The notes: generated by a model not told the origin, from the letters alone. Shown: positions 1-6,389, counted from the first letter of the stretch. The stretch is DNA of 9,930 nt from DASVDK01 sp036562265 [NCBI: Thermodesulfobacteriota bacterium] (GCA_036562265.1 DATCKS010000223.1:1-9930); one strand, 5' to 3'. A program made the numbers and translations.

Positions 1-51
1 TCAAGACTCTGCCATCGACTGCTTCCCGCAGGCGGCGCCCCTATCGGGCCG

Positions 52-104
52 CTAAATTTAGAATATTGGATCGCTTTGCTTGACATGCTGTTCTGAACAT
101 TCTA
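52..104. repeat. AT-rich inverted repeats upstream of the regulator (candidate operators)
   Basis: This is the only AT-rich stretch in the window. It contains a perfect 10-bp palindrome CTAAATTTAG at 52-61. It also has a pair of inverted arms, TAGAATATT at 59-67 and AACATTCTA at 96-104 (8 of 9 positions complementary, centres 37 bp apart), and a short dyad TGTTC-T-GAACA at 89-99. The arms bracket the predicted -35 element and the right arm reaches into the -10. RpiR-family regulators usually bind palindromes near their own promoters, so these are reasonable operator candidates. Short AT-rich palindromes also arise by chance, and I cannot tell which one, if any, is used. Confidence 0.35.
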
Positions 105-108
105 GGCT
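80..108 (+). promoter_or_regulatory. Predicted sigma-70-type promoter of the rpiR-ABC-MmgE operon
   Basis: A perfect -35 hexamer TTGACA lies at 80-85. It is followed by a 17-bp spacer and a weaker -10 hexamer TAGGCT at 103-108 (3 of 6 consensus positions, including T1, A2 and T6). The expected transcription start is near 115, which gives a leader of about 28 nt to the ATG at 143. The next five genes are overlapping or closely spaced, so this is probably the main promoter for the whole + strand cluster. The imperfect -10 and the surrounding dyads suggest a regulated promoter, which is inference. Confidence 0.55.
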
Positions 109-130
109 GCCAGTGATCCCTGTTACTGGC
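109..130. promoter_or_regulatory. Inverted repeat GCCAGT-N10-ACTGGC at the predicted transcription start
   Basis: Perfect 6-bp arms, GCCAGT at 109-114 and ACTGGC at 125-130, are separated by 10 bp. The element lies just downstream of the predicted -10 and covers the expected transcription start near 115. A dyad here is well placed for a repressor, and the RpiR-type regulator encoded 13 bp downstream is the obvious candidate. If transcription starts further upstream, the same bases could form an RNA hairpin just before the ribosome-binding region. Confidence 0.4.
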
Positions 131-142
131 GATAAGAAGCAA

Positions 143-1096
143 ATGATTCATCCCGACGACAACTTCCTGGCCAGGCTGGCGGCGGTGCAACCGTCGCTCT
201 CGCCACGGATGGCGCAACTGGCGGCCTACGTGAGCGAGAACTACGTGAAGGCGGCCTTCATGAGCACGCGGGAACTCGCCGCGGCGGCCGGCGTGAGCCT
301 GGCAACGGTCGTCCGCTTCCCGGTGCTCCTCGGCTACAAGAACTTCGACGCCTTCCGCGAGAGCATCCAGGATCAGCTCAACTTCGACCTGACCGGCGTC
401 GAGCGGCTCAAGACGCTGCCGGCGGCCAACCGGTCCCCCGCGGCCCTCCTCCGGCGGATCATCGACGCCGACTTCGAGAGCCTGCGCGCCCTCGCCCGGT
501 CGTTCTCCGAGACGCAGCTCGAGCGCTTCGTCGAGGCGCTCCGCGCGTCCGAGCGGGTCACGATCGTCGGCTTCCGCTACGTGAGCCCGCTCACGATCTA
601 CTTCGGCTACTCCCTGGCCAAGATCAAGCCGAACGTCGAGGCCTTCACGCGGGCCGACTCGTCCCTCTACGACCGCGTCCGGCTGATGGACAAGGGCGAC
701 ACGCTCGTCGCGATCGCCTTCGCACGCTATCCGAGCGACCTCGTCGCGCTCGTCCGCTACGCGCGCAAGCACGGGGTGCGCGTCCTCGCCATCACCGACA
801 GCCCGCTGTCGCCCATCCTGCCGCTCGCGGAGGTCGCGCTCTTCGCGAGGGCGAGCATGCTCGACTTCGTCGGCTCGCTGGCCGCGCCGGCCGCGCTCAT
901 CAACTGCGTCGTCTCGGAACTCGGCGTCAGGCTCGGCGAGCGCGCCCTCGAGCGGCTGCAGGCGCTCGAGGCGGTGGCGGCCGAGATCGGCACCTACGTG
1001 CGCAGCGGCAGCCGGCCGACGCCGTACCGGGGCAACCTCCTCGCCTGGGCAGACGAGCCCGACGGCGCCGAGCGGGCGCCCGAGCCGACGCCGTGA
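143..1096 (+). CDS. MurR/RpiR family transcriptional regulator (HTH plus SIS domain)
   Basis: This 317-residue protein has the usual two-domain RpiR layout. An N-terminal HTH (about residues 5-80) has the typical spacing of MSTRELAAAAGVSLATVVRF followed by LGYKNFDAFR. A SIS phosphosugar-binding fold (about 120-275) shows VTIVGFRYVSP, GDTLVAIAFARYPSDLV and VRVLAITDSPLSPI. RpiR proteins bind palindromic operators and respond to small ligands, most often phosphosugars, through the SIS domain. I chose the ATG at 143 because the in-frame TTG at 80 is part of the -35 box and the GTG at 113 lies before the predicted transcript start. The ribosome site (AAGAAG at 134-139) is poor. The stop overlaps the GTG start of the ATPase gene (GTGA), so the regulator is probably co-transcribed with the importer it controls. 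The ligand is unknown. An RpiR protein next to a quaternary-amine importer suggests it senses the imported compound or a metabolite of it. Confidence 0.9.
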   Translation: MIHPDDNFLARLAAVQPSLSPRMAQLAAYVSENYVKAAFMSTRELAAAAGVSLATVVRFPVLLGYKNFDAFRESIQDQLNFDLTGVERLKTLPAANRSPAALLRRIIDADFESLRALARSFSETQLERFVEALRASERVTIVGFRYVSPLTIYFGYSLAKIKPNVEAFTRADSSLYDRVRLMDKGDTLVAIAFARYPSDLVALVRYARKHGVRVLAITDSPLSPILPLAEVALFARASMLDFVGSLAAPAALINCVVSELGVRLGERALERLQALEAVAAEIGTYVRSGSRPTPYRGNLLAWADEPDGAERAPEPTP

Positions 1097-2082
1097 TCCG
1101 CCTCGAGCACGTCTCCAAGGTCTTCACCTCGGCCGGCCACACCATCCGGGCGGTCGACGACGTCTCGCTCGAAGTGGCCCCGGGCGAGATCTGCGTCCTG
1201 ATCGGGCCGTCCGGCTCCGGCAAGACGACGACGATGCGGATGATCAACCGGCTCGAGCTGCCGACGTCCGGGTGCATCACGGTCGGCGGGCGGGACATCG
1301 CGTCGGTCGACGACGTCGAGCTGCGGCGCGGGATCGGCTACGTGATCCAGCAGGTCGGGCTCTTCCCGCACATGACCGTGGCCGACAACGTGGCGATCGT
1401 GCCGCGCCTGCTCAAGTGGCCGGCCGCGAGGCGGCGCCGCCGCGCGGAGGAGCTGCTCGAACTGGTCGGCCTCGAGCCCGCGCGGTTCGCCGATCGCTAT
1501 CCGCGGCAGCTCTCGGGGGGGCAACAGCAACGGGTCGGCGTCGCACGGGCGCTCGCGGCCGACCCGCCGATCGTCCTCATGGACGAGCCGTTCGGGGCGG
1601 TCGATCCGGTCACGCGCAAGCAGCTCCAGTGGGAGCTCAAGCGCATCCAGGCCGAGGTGCACAAGACGATCGTCTTCGTCACGCACGACATCGGCGAGGC
1701 GTTCCTCCTCGGCGACCGGATCGTCCTCATGGCCGACGGCCGGGTCGTGCAGCAAGGCGCCCCCCAGGACCTCCTTCGCCATCCCGCGGACCCGTTCGTG
1801 ACGAGCTTCATCGGCGAGAACCGGGCCGCCGGGATGCTCCAGTACACGACCCTCGCGGAGCTGGCCCGGCCGGCGGCCGAGGCCCCGCGGCCCGGCGTGA
1901 CCCCCCTTCCGGCGACGCTCTCGGTGCTCGAGGCGCTCAAGCGACTCGGCAATCGGCCGGACGAGGCCGACGACGCCATCTGGGTGTCCGATCCGGCCGG
2001 CCGGCCGGCGGGCCGCCTCACCTACCGGGACCTCGTCGTCGCGATCGGCGAGGCGATGGCAGACGATGCGGTACCTCGTTGA
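1093..2082 (+). CDS. Glycine betaine/choline/carnitine-type ABC importer, ATP-binding subunit (OpuCA/OsmV-like)
   Basis: This 329-residue ATPase would energise the importer formed with the next two genes. All ABC motifs are intact: Walker A GPSGSGKT (38-45), Q-loop Gln86 in VIQQVGLFPH, signature LSGGQ (140-144), Walker B IVLMDE (160-165) and H-loop His198 in FVTHD. The sequence most resembles the quaternary amine uptake (QAT) group. OpuCA-type subunits normally carry two CBS domains. Here only about 90 residues follow the ATPase core, with one CBS-like half (about 270-320, including AIWVSDPAGRPAGRLTYRDL), so the regulatory tail is shortened. The GTG start at 1093 overlaps the rpiR stop and implies translational coupling. 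The 3' end overlaps the first permease by 17 nt. The substrate is not settled by the ATPase. Confidence 0.92.
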   Translation: MIRLEHVSKVFTSAGHTIRAVDDVSLEVAPGEICVLIGPSGSGKTTTMRMINRLELPTSGCITVGGRDIASVDDVELRRGIGYVIQQVGLFPHMTVADNVAIVPRLLKWPAARRRRRAEELLELVGLEPARFADRYPRQLSGGQQQRVGVARALAADPPIVLMDEPFGAVDPVTRKQLQWELKRIQAEVHKTIVFVTHDIGEAFLLGDRIVLMADGRVVQQGAPQDLLRHPADPFVTSFIGENRAAGMLQYTTLAELARPAAEAPRPGVTPLPATLSVLEALKRLGNRPDEADDAIWVSDPAGRPAGRLTYRDLVVAIGEAMADDAVPR

Positions 2083-2701
2083 GCACCCGCAGCGCGTCCT
2101 CGAACTCGCGCTGCAGCACCTCGAGATCGTCGCCGCCTCCGTCCTGGTCGCCGTCCTCGTCGGCGTGCCGCTCGGGATCCTCGTGACGCGCCTGCGGTGG
2201 CTCGAGGGGCCGGTCATGTACACGGCCGGCATCCTCTACACCGTCCCGAGCCTCGCCCTCTTCGCGGTGCTCATTCCCGTCACGGGCCTCGGCGCGCGGC
2301 CGGCGATCGTCGCGCTGATCCTCTACTCCCTGCTCGCGATCATCCGCAACACCGTCGCCGGGATCGATGCCGTCGACCCCGCGACGCTCGAGGCGGCGCG
2401 GGGCATGGGCATGACCGGCACCCAGCGCCTGCTCCTCGTCGAGCTGCCGCTCGGGCTGCCGATCATCCTGGCCGGCGTGCGCGTCGCGGCCGTGGCGGCC
2501 ATCGGGATCGCGACCGTGGCGGCGTACGTGGGCGCCGGCGGCCTGGGCCTCCTCATCTTCGACGGCCTGCGCACCCTCGACACGGACCGCGTGCTCGGCG
2601 GCGCCCTGGCGACGTCGGCCATGGCCCTCGCCGTCGACGCCGGCCTGGCCCGGCTGGGCGGCAGGCGCGGCGAGGACATCGCGCAGGCGCGCGGCGGCTG
2701 A
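2066..2701 (+). CDS. QAT-type ABC importer permease 1 (OpuCB/OsmW-like)
   Basis: This is a 211-residue inner-membrane permease of the binding-protein-dependent transport family. Several hydrophobic segments are visible: roughly 20-42, 50-72, 79-97, and two towards the C-terminus around 130-165 and 175-195. The conserved TVPSLALFAVLIPVTGLG element of glycine betaine/choline permeases is at 59-76. The cytoplasmic EAA loop begins at EAARGMGMTG (109-118) and would contact the ATPase. The ATG at 2066 lies inside the end of the ATPase gene (17-nt overlap), and the protein begins directly with the MRYLVEHP-type N-terminus usual for this family. It is paralogous to the next gene and the two probably form a heterodimer. 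Confidence 0.9.
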   Translation: MRYLVEHPQRVLELALQHLEIVAASVLVAVLVGVPLGILVTRLRWLEGPVMYTAGILYTVPSLALFAVLIPVTGLGARPAIVALILYSLLAIIRNTVAGIDAVDPATLEAARGMGMTGTQRLLLVELPLGLPIILAGVRVAAVAAIGIATVAAYVGAGGLGLLIFDGLRTLDTDRVLGGALATSAMALAVDAGLARLGGRRGEDIAQARGG

Positions 2702-2712
2702 GGCGGTTCTCG

Positions 2713-3369
2713 ATGGGCAACCCGTTCGGCTTCGTGACCTACATCCTGGAGCACCCCGACAGCTTCCTCGAGCTCTTCCGGCAGCACGTCGAGCTCACGG
2801 CCCTGTCGGTCGTCTTCGCCGTCGCCGCCGCCCTCCCCCTCGCGGTCCTGGCGAGCCGCATCAATGCGCTCGCCGGCCCGATGACGTGGCTCGCCGGCGT
2901 CGGGCAGACGATTCCGAGCCTCGCCGTCCTCGCCCTCGTCCTGCCGTTCCTCGGCATCGGGTTCGCGCCGTCCCTCTTCGCGCTGACGATCCGCGCGCTC
3001 CTGCCGATCTTCCTGAACGCCTACGTCGGCATCCGCGGCGTCGACCGGGCCGCGATCGAGGCGGCGCGCGGGATGGGGATGAACGGCGCCGAGCGGCTCT
3101 TCCTCGTGGAGCTGCCCCTGGCGGTCCCGGTCATCCTGGCCGGCGTCCAGACCGCCACGGTGCAGAACGTCGGGGTCGCCACGCTCGCGGCCTTCATCGG
3201 CGGCGGGGGGCTCGGCGACCTGATCCTCCAGGGGCTCGCCATGGTCGACACGCCGGTGCTCCTCGCCGGCGCCGTGCCGGTTGCGCTGCTCGCGATGCTG
3301 GCCGACGTCGGGATGCGGCGCATCGGCCGCCTGCTCACGCCGGGCGGCCTTCGGGTGGTGCGGGCATGA
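2713..3369 (+). CDS. QAT-type ABC importer permease 2 (OpuCD/OsmY-like)
   Basis: This 218-residue permease is paralogous to the preceding one. It has the same opening (YILEHPDSFLELFRQH), the element TIPSLAVLALVLPFLGIG at 65-82, and an EAA loop at EAARGMGMNG (116-125). The reading frame stays open far upstream, but that part overlaps permease 1 in another frame and has no membrane-protein character. The ATG at 2713 is therefore chosen, preceded by GAGG at 2700-2703 overlapping the upstream stop. The gap to permease 1 is only 11 nt. The stop codon overlaps the ATG of the MmgE/PrpD gene (ATGA), so translation of the enzyme is probably tied to that of the permease. Confidence 0.9.
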   Translation: MGNPFGFVTYILEHPDSFLELFRQHVELTALSVVFAVAAALPLAVLASRINALAGPMTWLAGVGQTIPSLAVLALVLPFLGIGFAPSLFALTIRALLPIFLNAYVGIRGVDRAAIEAARGMGMNGAERLFLVELPLAVPVILAGVQTATVQNVGVATLAAFIGGGGLGDLILQGLAMVDTPVLLAGAVPVALLAMLADVGMRRIGRLLTPGGLRVVRA

Positions 3370-4709
3370 GCGCGGGAGACCGGACGCGCGAGGTCGCCAG
3401 GTTCGCGCTCGGCGTCCGCTTCGCGGACCTGCCGGCGGCCGTGCAGGCGCAGGCGCTTCGCTGCGTGCTCGACCTCCTGGGCTCGGCGGTCGCCGGCAGC
3501 CTCACCCCGGTCGCCCGGATCGCCGCCACCTACGCCCGGGCGGCGCACGGCCCGGGCGGGGCGACCATCATCGGCACCGACGGCGGCAGCACGCCGGTCG
3601 GCGCGGCGCTCGCCAACGGCTTCGCCGCCTCGGCGCTCGACATCGACGACGGTTATCGCCCCGTCAAGGGGCATCCGGGCGCGGTCGTCCTGCCGGCCGT
3701 CCTCGCGGCCGCGGAGCAAACCCGCGCGAGCGGTCAGGAGTTCCTGACGGCGCTCGTCGTCGCCTACGAGGTCGCCATGCGCGCCGGCCTCGTCCTGCAC
3801 CCGCTCTACGGCTTCTACCACGGCACCGGCGCCTGGGGGCCGGTCGGCGCGGCGGCCGGCGCGGCGCGCCTCCTCCGCCTCACGCCCGACCAGACCTGGC
3901 ACGCGCTCGGCATCGCCGAGTTCCACGCGGCGATGACCCCCGAGATGCGGTCGGTCGACTATCCGAGCATGCTCAAGGACGGCATCGGGTGGGGCGCCAT
4001 GGTGGGGCTTGCCTCCGCGGGGCTCGCGGCCGCGGGCTTCACCGGGATCCCGAGCCTCTTCGACGCGGCGCCCGAGGGCGCCGCGCTCCTGGGCGGCCTC
4101 GGCCGCGACTACCTGATCCTGGATCTCTACTTCAAGCCGTACCCCTGCTGCCGCTGGGCGCAGCCGGCGGTCGAAGGGGCGCTCGCGGCCGCGGCCGCGC
4201 TCGGCGCGCGGGGCGACGACATTGCCCGGGTCACGGTGTACACGTTCGAGGCGGCGACCCACCTGCGCGTCGTCGCCCCCCGTACCACCGAGGAGGCGCA
4301 GTTCAGCCTCCCCTGGCCGGTCGCCTGCGCGCTCCTCGGCGGCACCGTCACGCCTGCCGACGTGCTCGACGCCGCCCTCGAGGATGCCGCCCGCCGCCGG
4401 CTCGCGGCCCGCGTGGCGATCGTCGAGGATCCGGACCTCTCCCGGCAGTTCCCGGCCCGCGCCCTCGCCCGCGTCGAGGTCGAGACGGCCGACGGCCGCC
4501 GCGCCGCCTCCGGCGTGGTCGCCGCGCGCGGCGACGCCGACGCCCCGCCTGCCGACGCCGAACTGCGGGAGAAGTTCCATCGCCTCGCCGACCCCGTCCT
4601 CGGGGCGGACGGCGCCCGTTCGCTCGCGGCCGCGATCGAGGACCTGCCCGAGGCCGAGAGCCTGGACCGCCTCCTCGAACGGCTCCGCGTCCCCGCGCCG
4701 GCTTCCTAG
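3366..4709 (+). CDS. MmgE/PrpD family protein, paralogue A (inside the transporter operon)
   Basis: This full-length family member (447 residues) sits between the permease and binding-protein genes. MmgE/PrpD enzymes include 2-methylcitrate dehydratase, cis-aconitate decarboxylase and iminodisuccinate epimerase, so family membership suggests chemistry on a carboxylic acid but does not give the reaction. Visible landmarks are the N-terminal helical start (REVARFALGVRFADLP), Asn84, DIDDG at 92-96, His103 in KGHPGAVVLPA, His152 in FYHGTGAWGPVG, Lys204 in MLKDGIGWG and FKPYPCC at 256-262. After the CC pair the usual HIHPAID-type segment reads WAQPAVE, so the expected active-site His is Gln266. 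The residues after Lys204 also depart from the common KxxHxG pattern. These changes suggest a distinct subgroup or altered substrate. The start ATG overlaps the permease stop (ATGA). It is probably cytoplasmic, acting on the imported compound or a derivative. Confidence 0.88.
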   Translation: MSAGDRTREVARFALGVRFADLPAAVQAQALRCVLDLLGSAVAGSLTPVARIAATYARAAHGPGGATIIGTDGGSTPVGAALANGFAASALDIDDGYRPVKGHPGAVVLPAVLAAAEQTRASGQEFLTALVVAYEVAMRAGLVLHPLYGFYHGTGAWGPVGAAAGAARLLRLTPDQTWHALGIAEFHAAMTPEMRSVDYPSMLKDGIGWGAMVGLASAGLAAAGFTGIPSLFDAAPEGAALLGGLGRDYLILDLYFKPYPCCRWAQPAVEGALAAAAALGARGDDIARVTVYTFEAATHLRVVAPRTTEEAQFSLPWPVACALLGGTVTPADVLDAALEDAARRRLAARVAIVEDPDLSRQFPARALARVEVETADGRRAASGVVAARGDADAPPADAELREKFHRLADPVLGADGARSLAAAIEDLPEAESLDRLLERLRVPAPAS

Positions 4710-4730
4710 CGCGGCGCTCCACTCGTTACC

Positions 4731-4736
4731 AGGAGG
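4731..4736 (+). promoter_or_regulatory. Strong Shine-Dalgarno AGGAGG for the binding-protein gene
   Basis: A perfect AGGAGG ends 8 nt before the ATG at 4745 and 5 nt before an in-frame GTG at 4742. The 8-nt spacing favours the ATG. It is the best ribosome site in the + strand cluster. That fits the usual need for more periplasmic binding protein than permease. The 35-nt gap before this gene contains no other obvious signal. Confidence 0.7.
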
Positions 4737-4744
4737 TTGCCGTG

Positions 4745-5647
4745 ATGAACCATCGGACGCTTCTCGCCTCGCTCGTGGCTGCGCTCCTCGTGGCCGCCGC
4801 GTTCGTTGCGCCGACCGCCCGCGCCGGTCAGGCCGGCAAGACGGTCACGGTCGGCTCCAAGAACTTCACCGAGCAGCTCATCGTGGGGCAGATCGTCGCC
4901 GCGCTGCTCGAGCACGCGGGCTACCAGGTCGATCGCAAGCTGAACCTCGGCGGCACCGCGGTGGTGCACCAGGCGCTCGTCAGCGGCGACGTCGACGTGT
5001 ACGTCGAGTACACGGGGACCGGCCTCACGGCGCTCCTCAAGCTTCCCGCGCAGACCGACCCCGACAAGGTGTACGAGACGGTCAAGCGGGAGTACGAGAG
5101 CCGCTTCAAGGCCACCTGGCTGTCGCCCTGGGGCTTCAACAACACCTACGCGCTCGCGATGCGCGCGGACAGGGCTCAGGCGCTCGGCGTGAAGACGATC
5201 GCCGACCTCGAGGGCAAGGCGCAGGACCTCACGTTCGGCGGGACGCAGGAGTTCATCACGCGGCCGGACGGCCTGCCCGGCATCGAGAAGACGTACGGCC
5301 TCAAGTTCAAGCAGGCGCGCGGGATGGACTTCGGCATCATGTATCAGGCGGTGGCCTCCGGCCAGGTCGACGTCGCCTCCGCCTTCGCCACCGACGGCCG
5401 CATCGCCGCGCTCAACCTCGTGACGCTCGAGGACAACAAGCGGTTCTTCCCGCCCTACTACGCCGCTCCGGTCGTCCGGCAGGAGGTCCTCCAGAGGGAC
5501 CCGAAGATCGCCGAGGTCCTCAACACGCTCGCCGGCAAGATCGACGACGACACGATGCGCAGGCTGAACGCGCAGGTCGATCAGGAGAAGAAGGAGCCGG
5601 CGGACGTGGCCCGCGCCTTCCTCAAGGAGCGGGGCTACATCAACTGA
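4745..5647 (+). CDS. QAT-type ABC importer periplasmic solute-binding protein (OpuCC/OsmX/ProX-like)
   Basis: This 300-residue protein would capture the substrate in the periplasm and deliver it to the permease pair. It begins with a Sec signal peptide (about residues 1-27, basic MNHR then a Leu/Ala/Val core, predicted cleavage after PTARA). There is no lipobox cysteine, so it is soluble rather than lipid-anchored. Family landmarks are GSKNFTEQ at 37-44, DVYVEYTGTG near 84-93, WGFNNTYALAM at 129-139, EFITRPDGLPGIEKTYG at 169-185 and TDGRI at 216-220. These place it in the OpuAC/ProX-type glycine betaine/choline/carnitine group, in which some members bind other betaines such as ergothioneine. 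The exact ligand cannot be read by eye. It is the last gene of the + cluster, separated from the other transporter subunits by an MmgE/PrpD gene. Confidence 0.92.
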   Translation: MNHRTLLASLVAALLVAAAFVAPTARAGQAGKTVTVGSKNFTEQLIVGQIVAALLEHAGYQVDRKLNLGGTAVVHQALVSGDVDVYVEYTGTGLTALLKLPAQTDPDKVYETVKREYESRFKATWLSPWGFNNTYALAMRADRAQALGVKTIADLEGKAQDLTFGGTQEFITRPDGLPGIEKTYGLKFKQARGMDFGIMYQAVASGQVDVASAFATDGRIAALNLVTLEDNKRFFPPYYAAPVVRQEVLQRDPKIAEVLNTLAGKIDDDTMRRLNAQVDQEKKEPADVARAFLKERGYIN

Positions 5648-5667
5648 CGGACCCCCCGGGGGGCCCG
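5648..5667. terminator. GC-rich palindrome in the convergent spacer, possible bidirectional terminator
   Basis: The 20 nt directly after the binding-protein stop form an inverted repeat centred on CCCCCCGGGGGG (5652-5663) with one mismatched pair (A5651/C5664). It lies in the 40-nt spacer between two convergent genes, where a terminator serving both strands is expected. Against this, there is no T-tract on either strand and almost no loop, so it is not a classic intrinsic terminator. It may act as an mRNA 3'-end stabiliser or be incidental. Confidence 0.35.
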
Positions 5668-5687
5668 AGGCGCCGCCGCAGTAGCGG

Positions 5688-6290
5688 TCAGCGCACGGCC
5701 AGGACGACCGATCCGGCGAGGAGCGCGCCCATCGCGATGTCGAAGGCGCGGCGGGCGCGCTCGGTGCCGAGGACCCGTTGCGCGGCGGCGCCGAAGGCGA
5801 GCCACACGAAGCAGCAGGGCGAGGACGCCACGACGAACAGGCCGCCCAGGGCCAACGCCTGCGCGAGGGCGCTGCCGGACGCGGCGTCGAGGTAGGTCCC
5901 GGCCGCGCCGGCGCAGACGATCCACGACTTCGGGTTGACCCACTGGAACGCCGCCGCGCCGACGAAGCCGACCGGCCTCTTCCCGTGTTCCGCCGCCGCG
6001 CCGCCGCGACCCGCGGTCGCGATCCGGTAGGCGAGCCACAGCAGGAAGGCGGCGCCGATCCAGTTGAGCGCCCGCAACAGGCCGGGACTGGCCAGGACGA
6101 CGCTGCCCAGCCCGAACGCCACGACCGCCATCATCAGCCCCATCCCGATCGTCACCCCGAAGAGGCACGGGAGTCCGCGCAGGACGCCCACCCGGGCGCC
6201 GGTCGCCGTCAGGAGGAGGTTGCTCGGCCCCGGCGTGCCGGCGGCAACGACCGCGAAGAGCAGGAAGGCGGCCGCCTGCTCCGGCGTCAT
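5688..6290 (-). CDS. LysE/RhtB family amino-acid exporter
   Basis: This 200-residue inner-membrane protein of the LysE/RhtB (RhtB/ThrE-like efflux) family exports amino acids or related small molecules. It has the N-terminal signature GTPGPSNLLLTATGARVG (18-35), followed by hydrophobic segments at about 39-65 and 70-90. The conserved FQWVNPKSW lies near the middle, and there are two further hydrophobic stretches in the C-terminal half. Length and layout match the family. The start ATG at 6290 gives the usual MTPEQAAAFLLFAVVAAGTPGP N-terminus. No good Shine-Dalgarno precedes it. The 99-nt gap to the SDR gene (6291-6389) holds no clear promoter, only an ACGATCGT palindrome at 6356-6363. It may be transcribed with the SDR and MmgE/PrpD genes upstream. 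The exported substrate is unknown. Confidence 0.9.
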   Translation of the reverse strand: MTPEQAAAFLLFAVVAAGTPGPSNLLLTATGARVGVLRGLPCLFGVTIGMGLMMAVVAFGLGSVVLASPGLLRALNWIGAAFLLWLAYRIATAGRGGAAAEHGKRPVGFVGAAAFQWVNPKSWIVCAGAAGTYLDAASGSALAQALALGGLFVVASSPCCFVWLAFGAAAQRVLGTERARRAFDIAMGALLAGSVVLAVR

Positions 6291-6389
6291 GGTGTCGCGC
6301 GAGGAGACAGAGCCATGGCCGGCAGGCTACGCCCGGGCCGCGGCGGCGGTCTTGTACGATCGTGCGGGAACCGGCCCCCGATGCGGCCT

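Noticed and set aside
1-51. Possible tail of an upstream gene or an RNA gene at the left edge
   Set aside because: No frame with family-like sequence, no tRNA-like folding and no terminator could be made out in the first 51 bases.
80-142. Extended N-terminus of the RpiR regulator from a TTG at 80 or GTG at 113
   Set aside because: The TTG is part of the predicted -35 box, the GTG lies upstream of the predicted transcript start, and the added residues do not resemble the family N-terminus.
2197-2712. Upstream extension of the permease 2 frame
   Set aside because: The added segment is Arg/His-rich, has no membrane character and overlaps permease 1 in another frame. The ATG at 2713 gives the normal family N-terminus.
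2066-3369. Permease pair as a recent tandem duplication
   Set aside because: The two share the EAARGMGM(T/N)G loop and overall layout but differ widely elsewhere. A heteromeric permease pair is normal for OpuC/Osm-type importers.
3021-4580. 519-codon open frame on the - strand opposite permease 2 and MmgE/PrpD paralogue A
   Set aside because: It is antisense to two well-supported genes, is Arg/Gly/Ala-rich with no recognisable motif, and reflects the scarcity of stop codons in GC-rich DNA.
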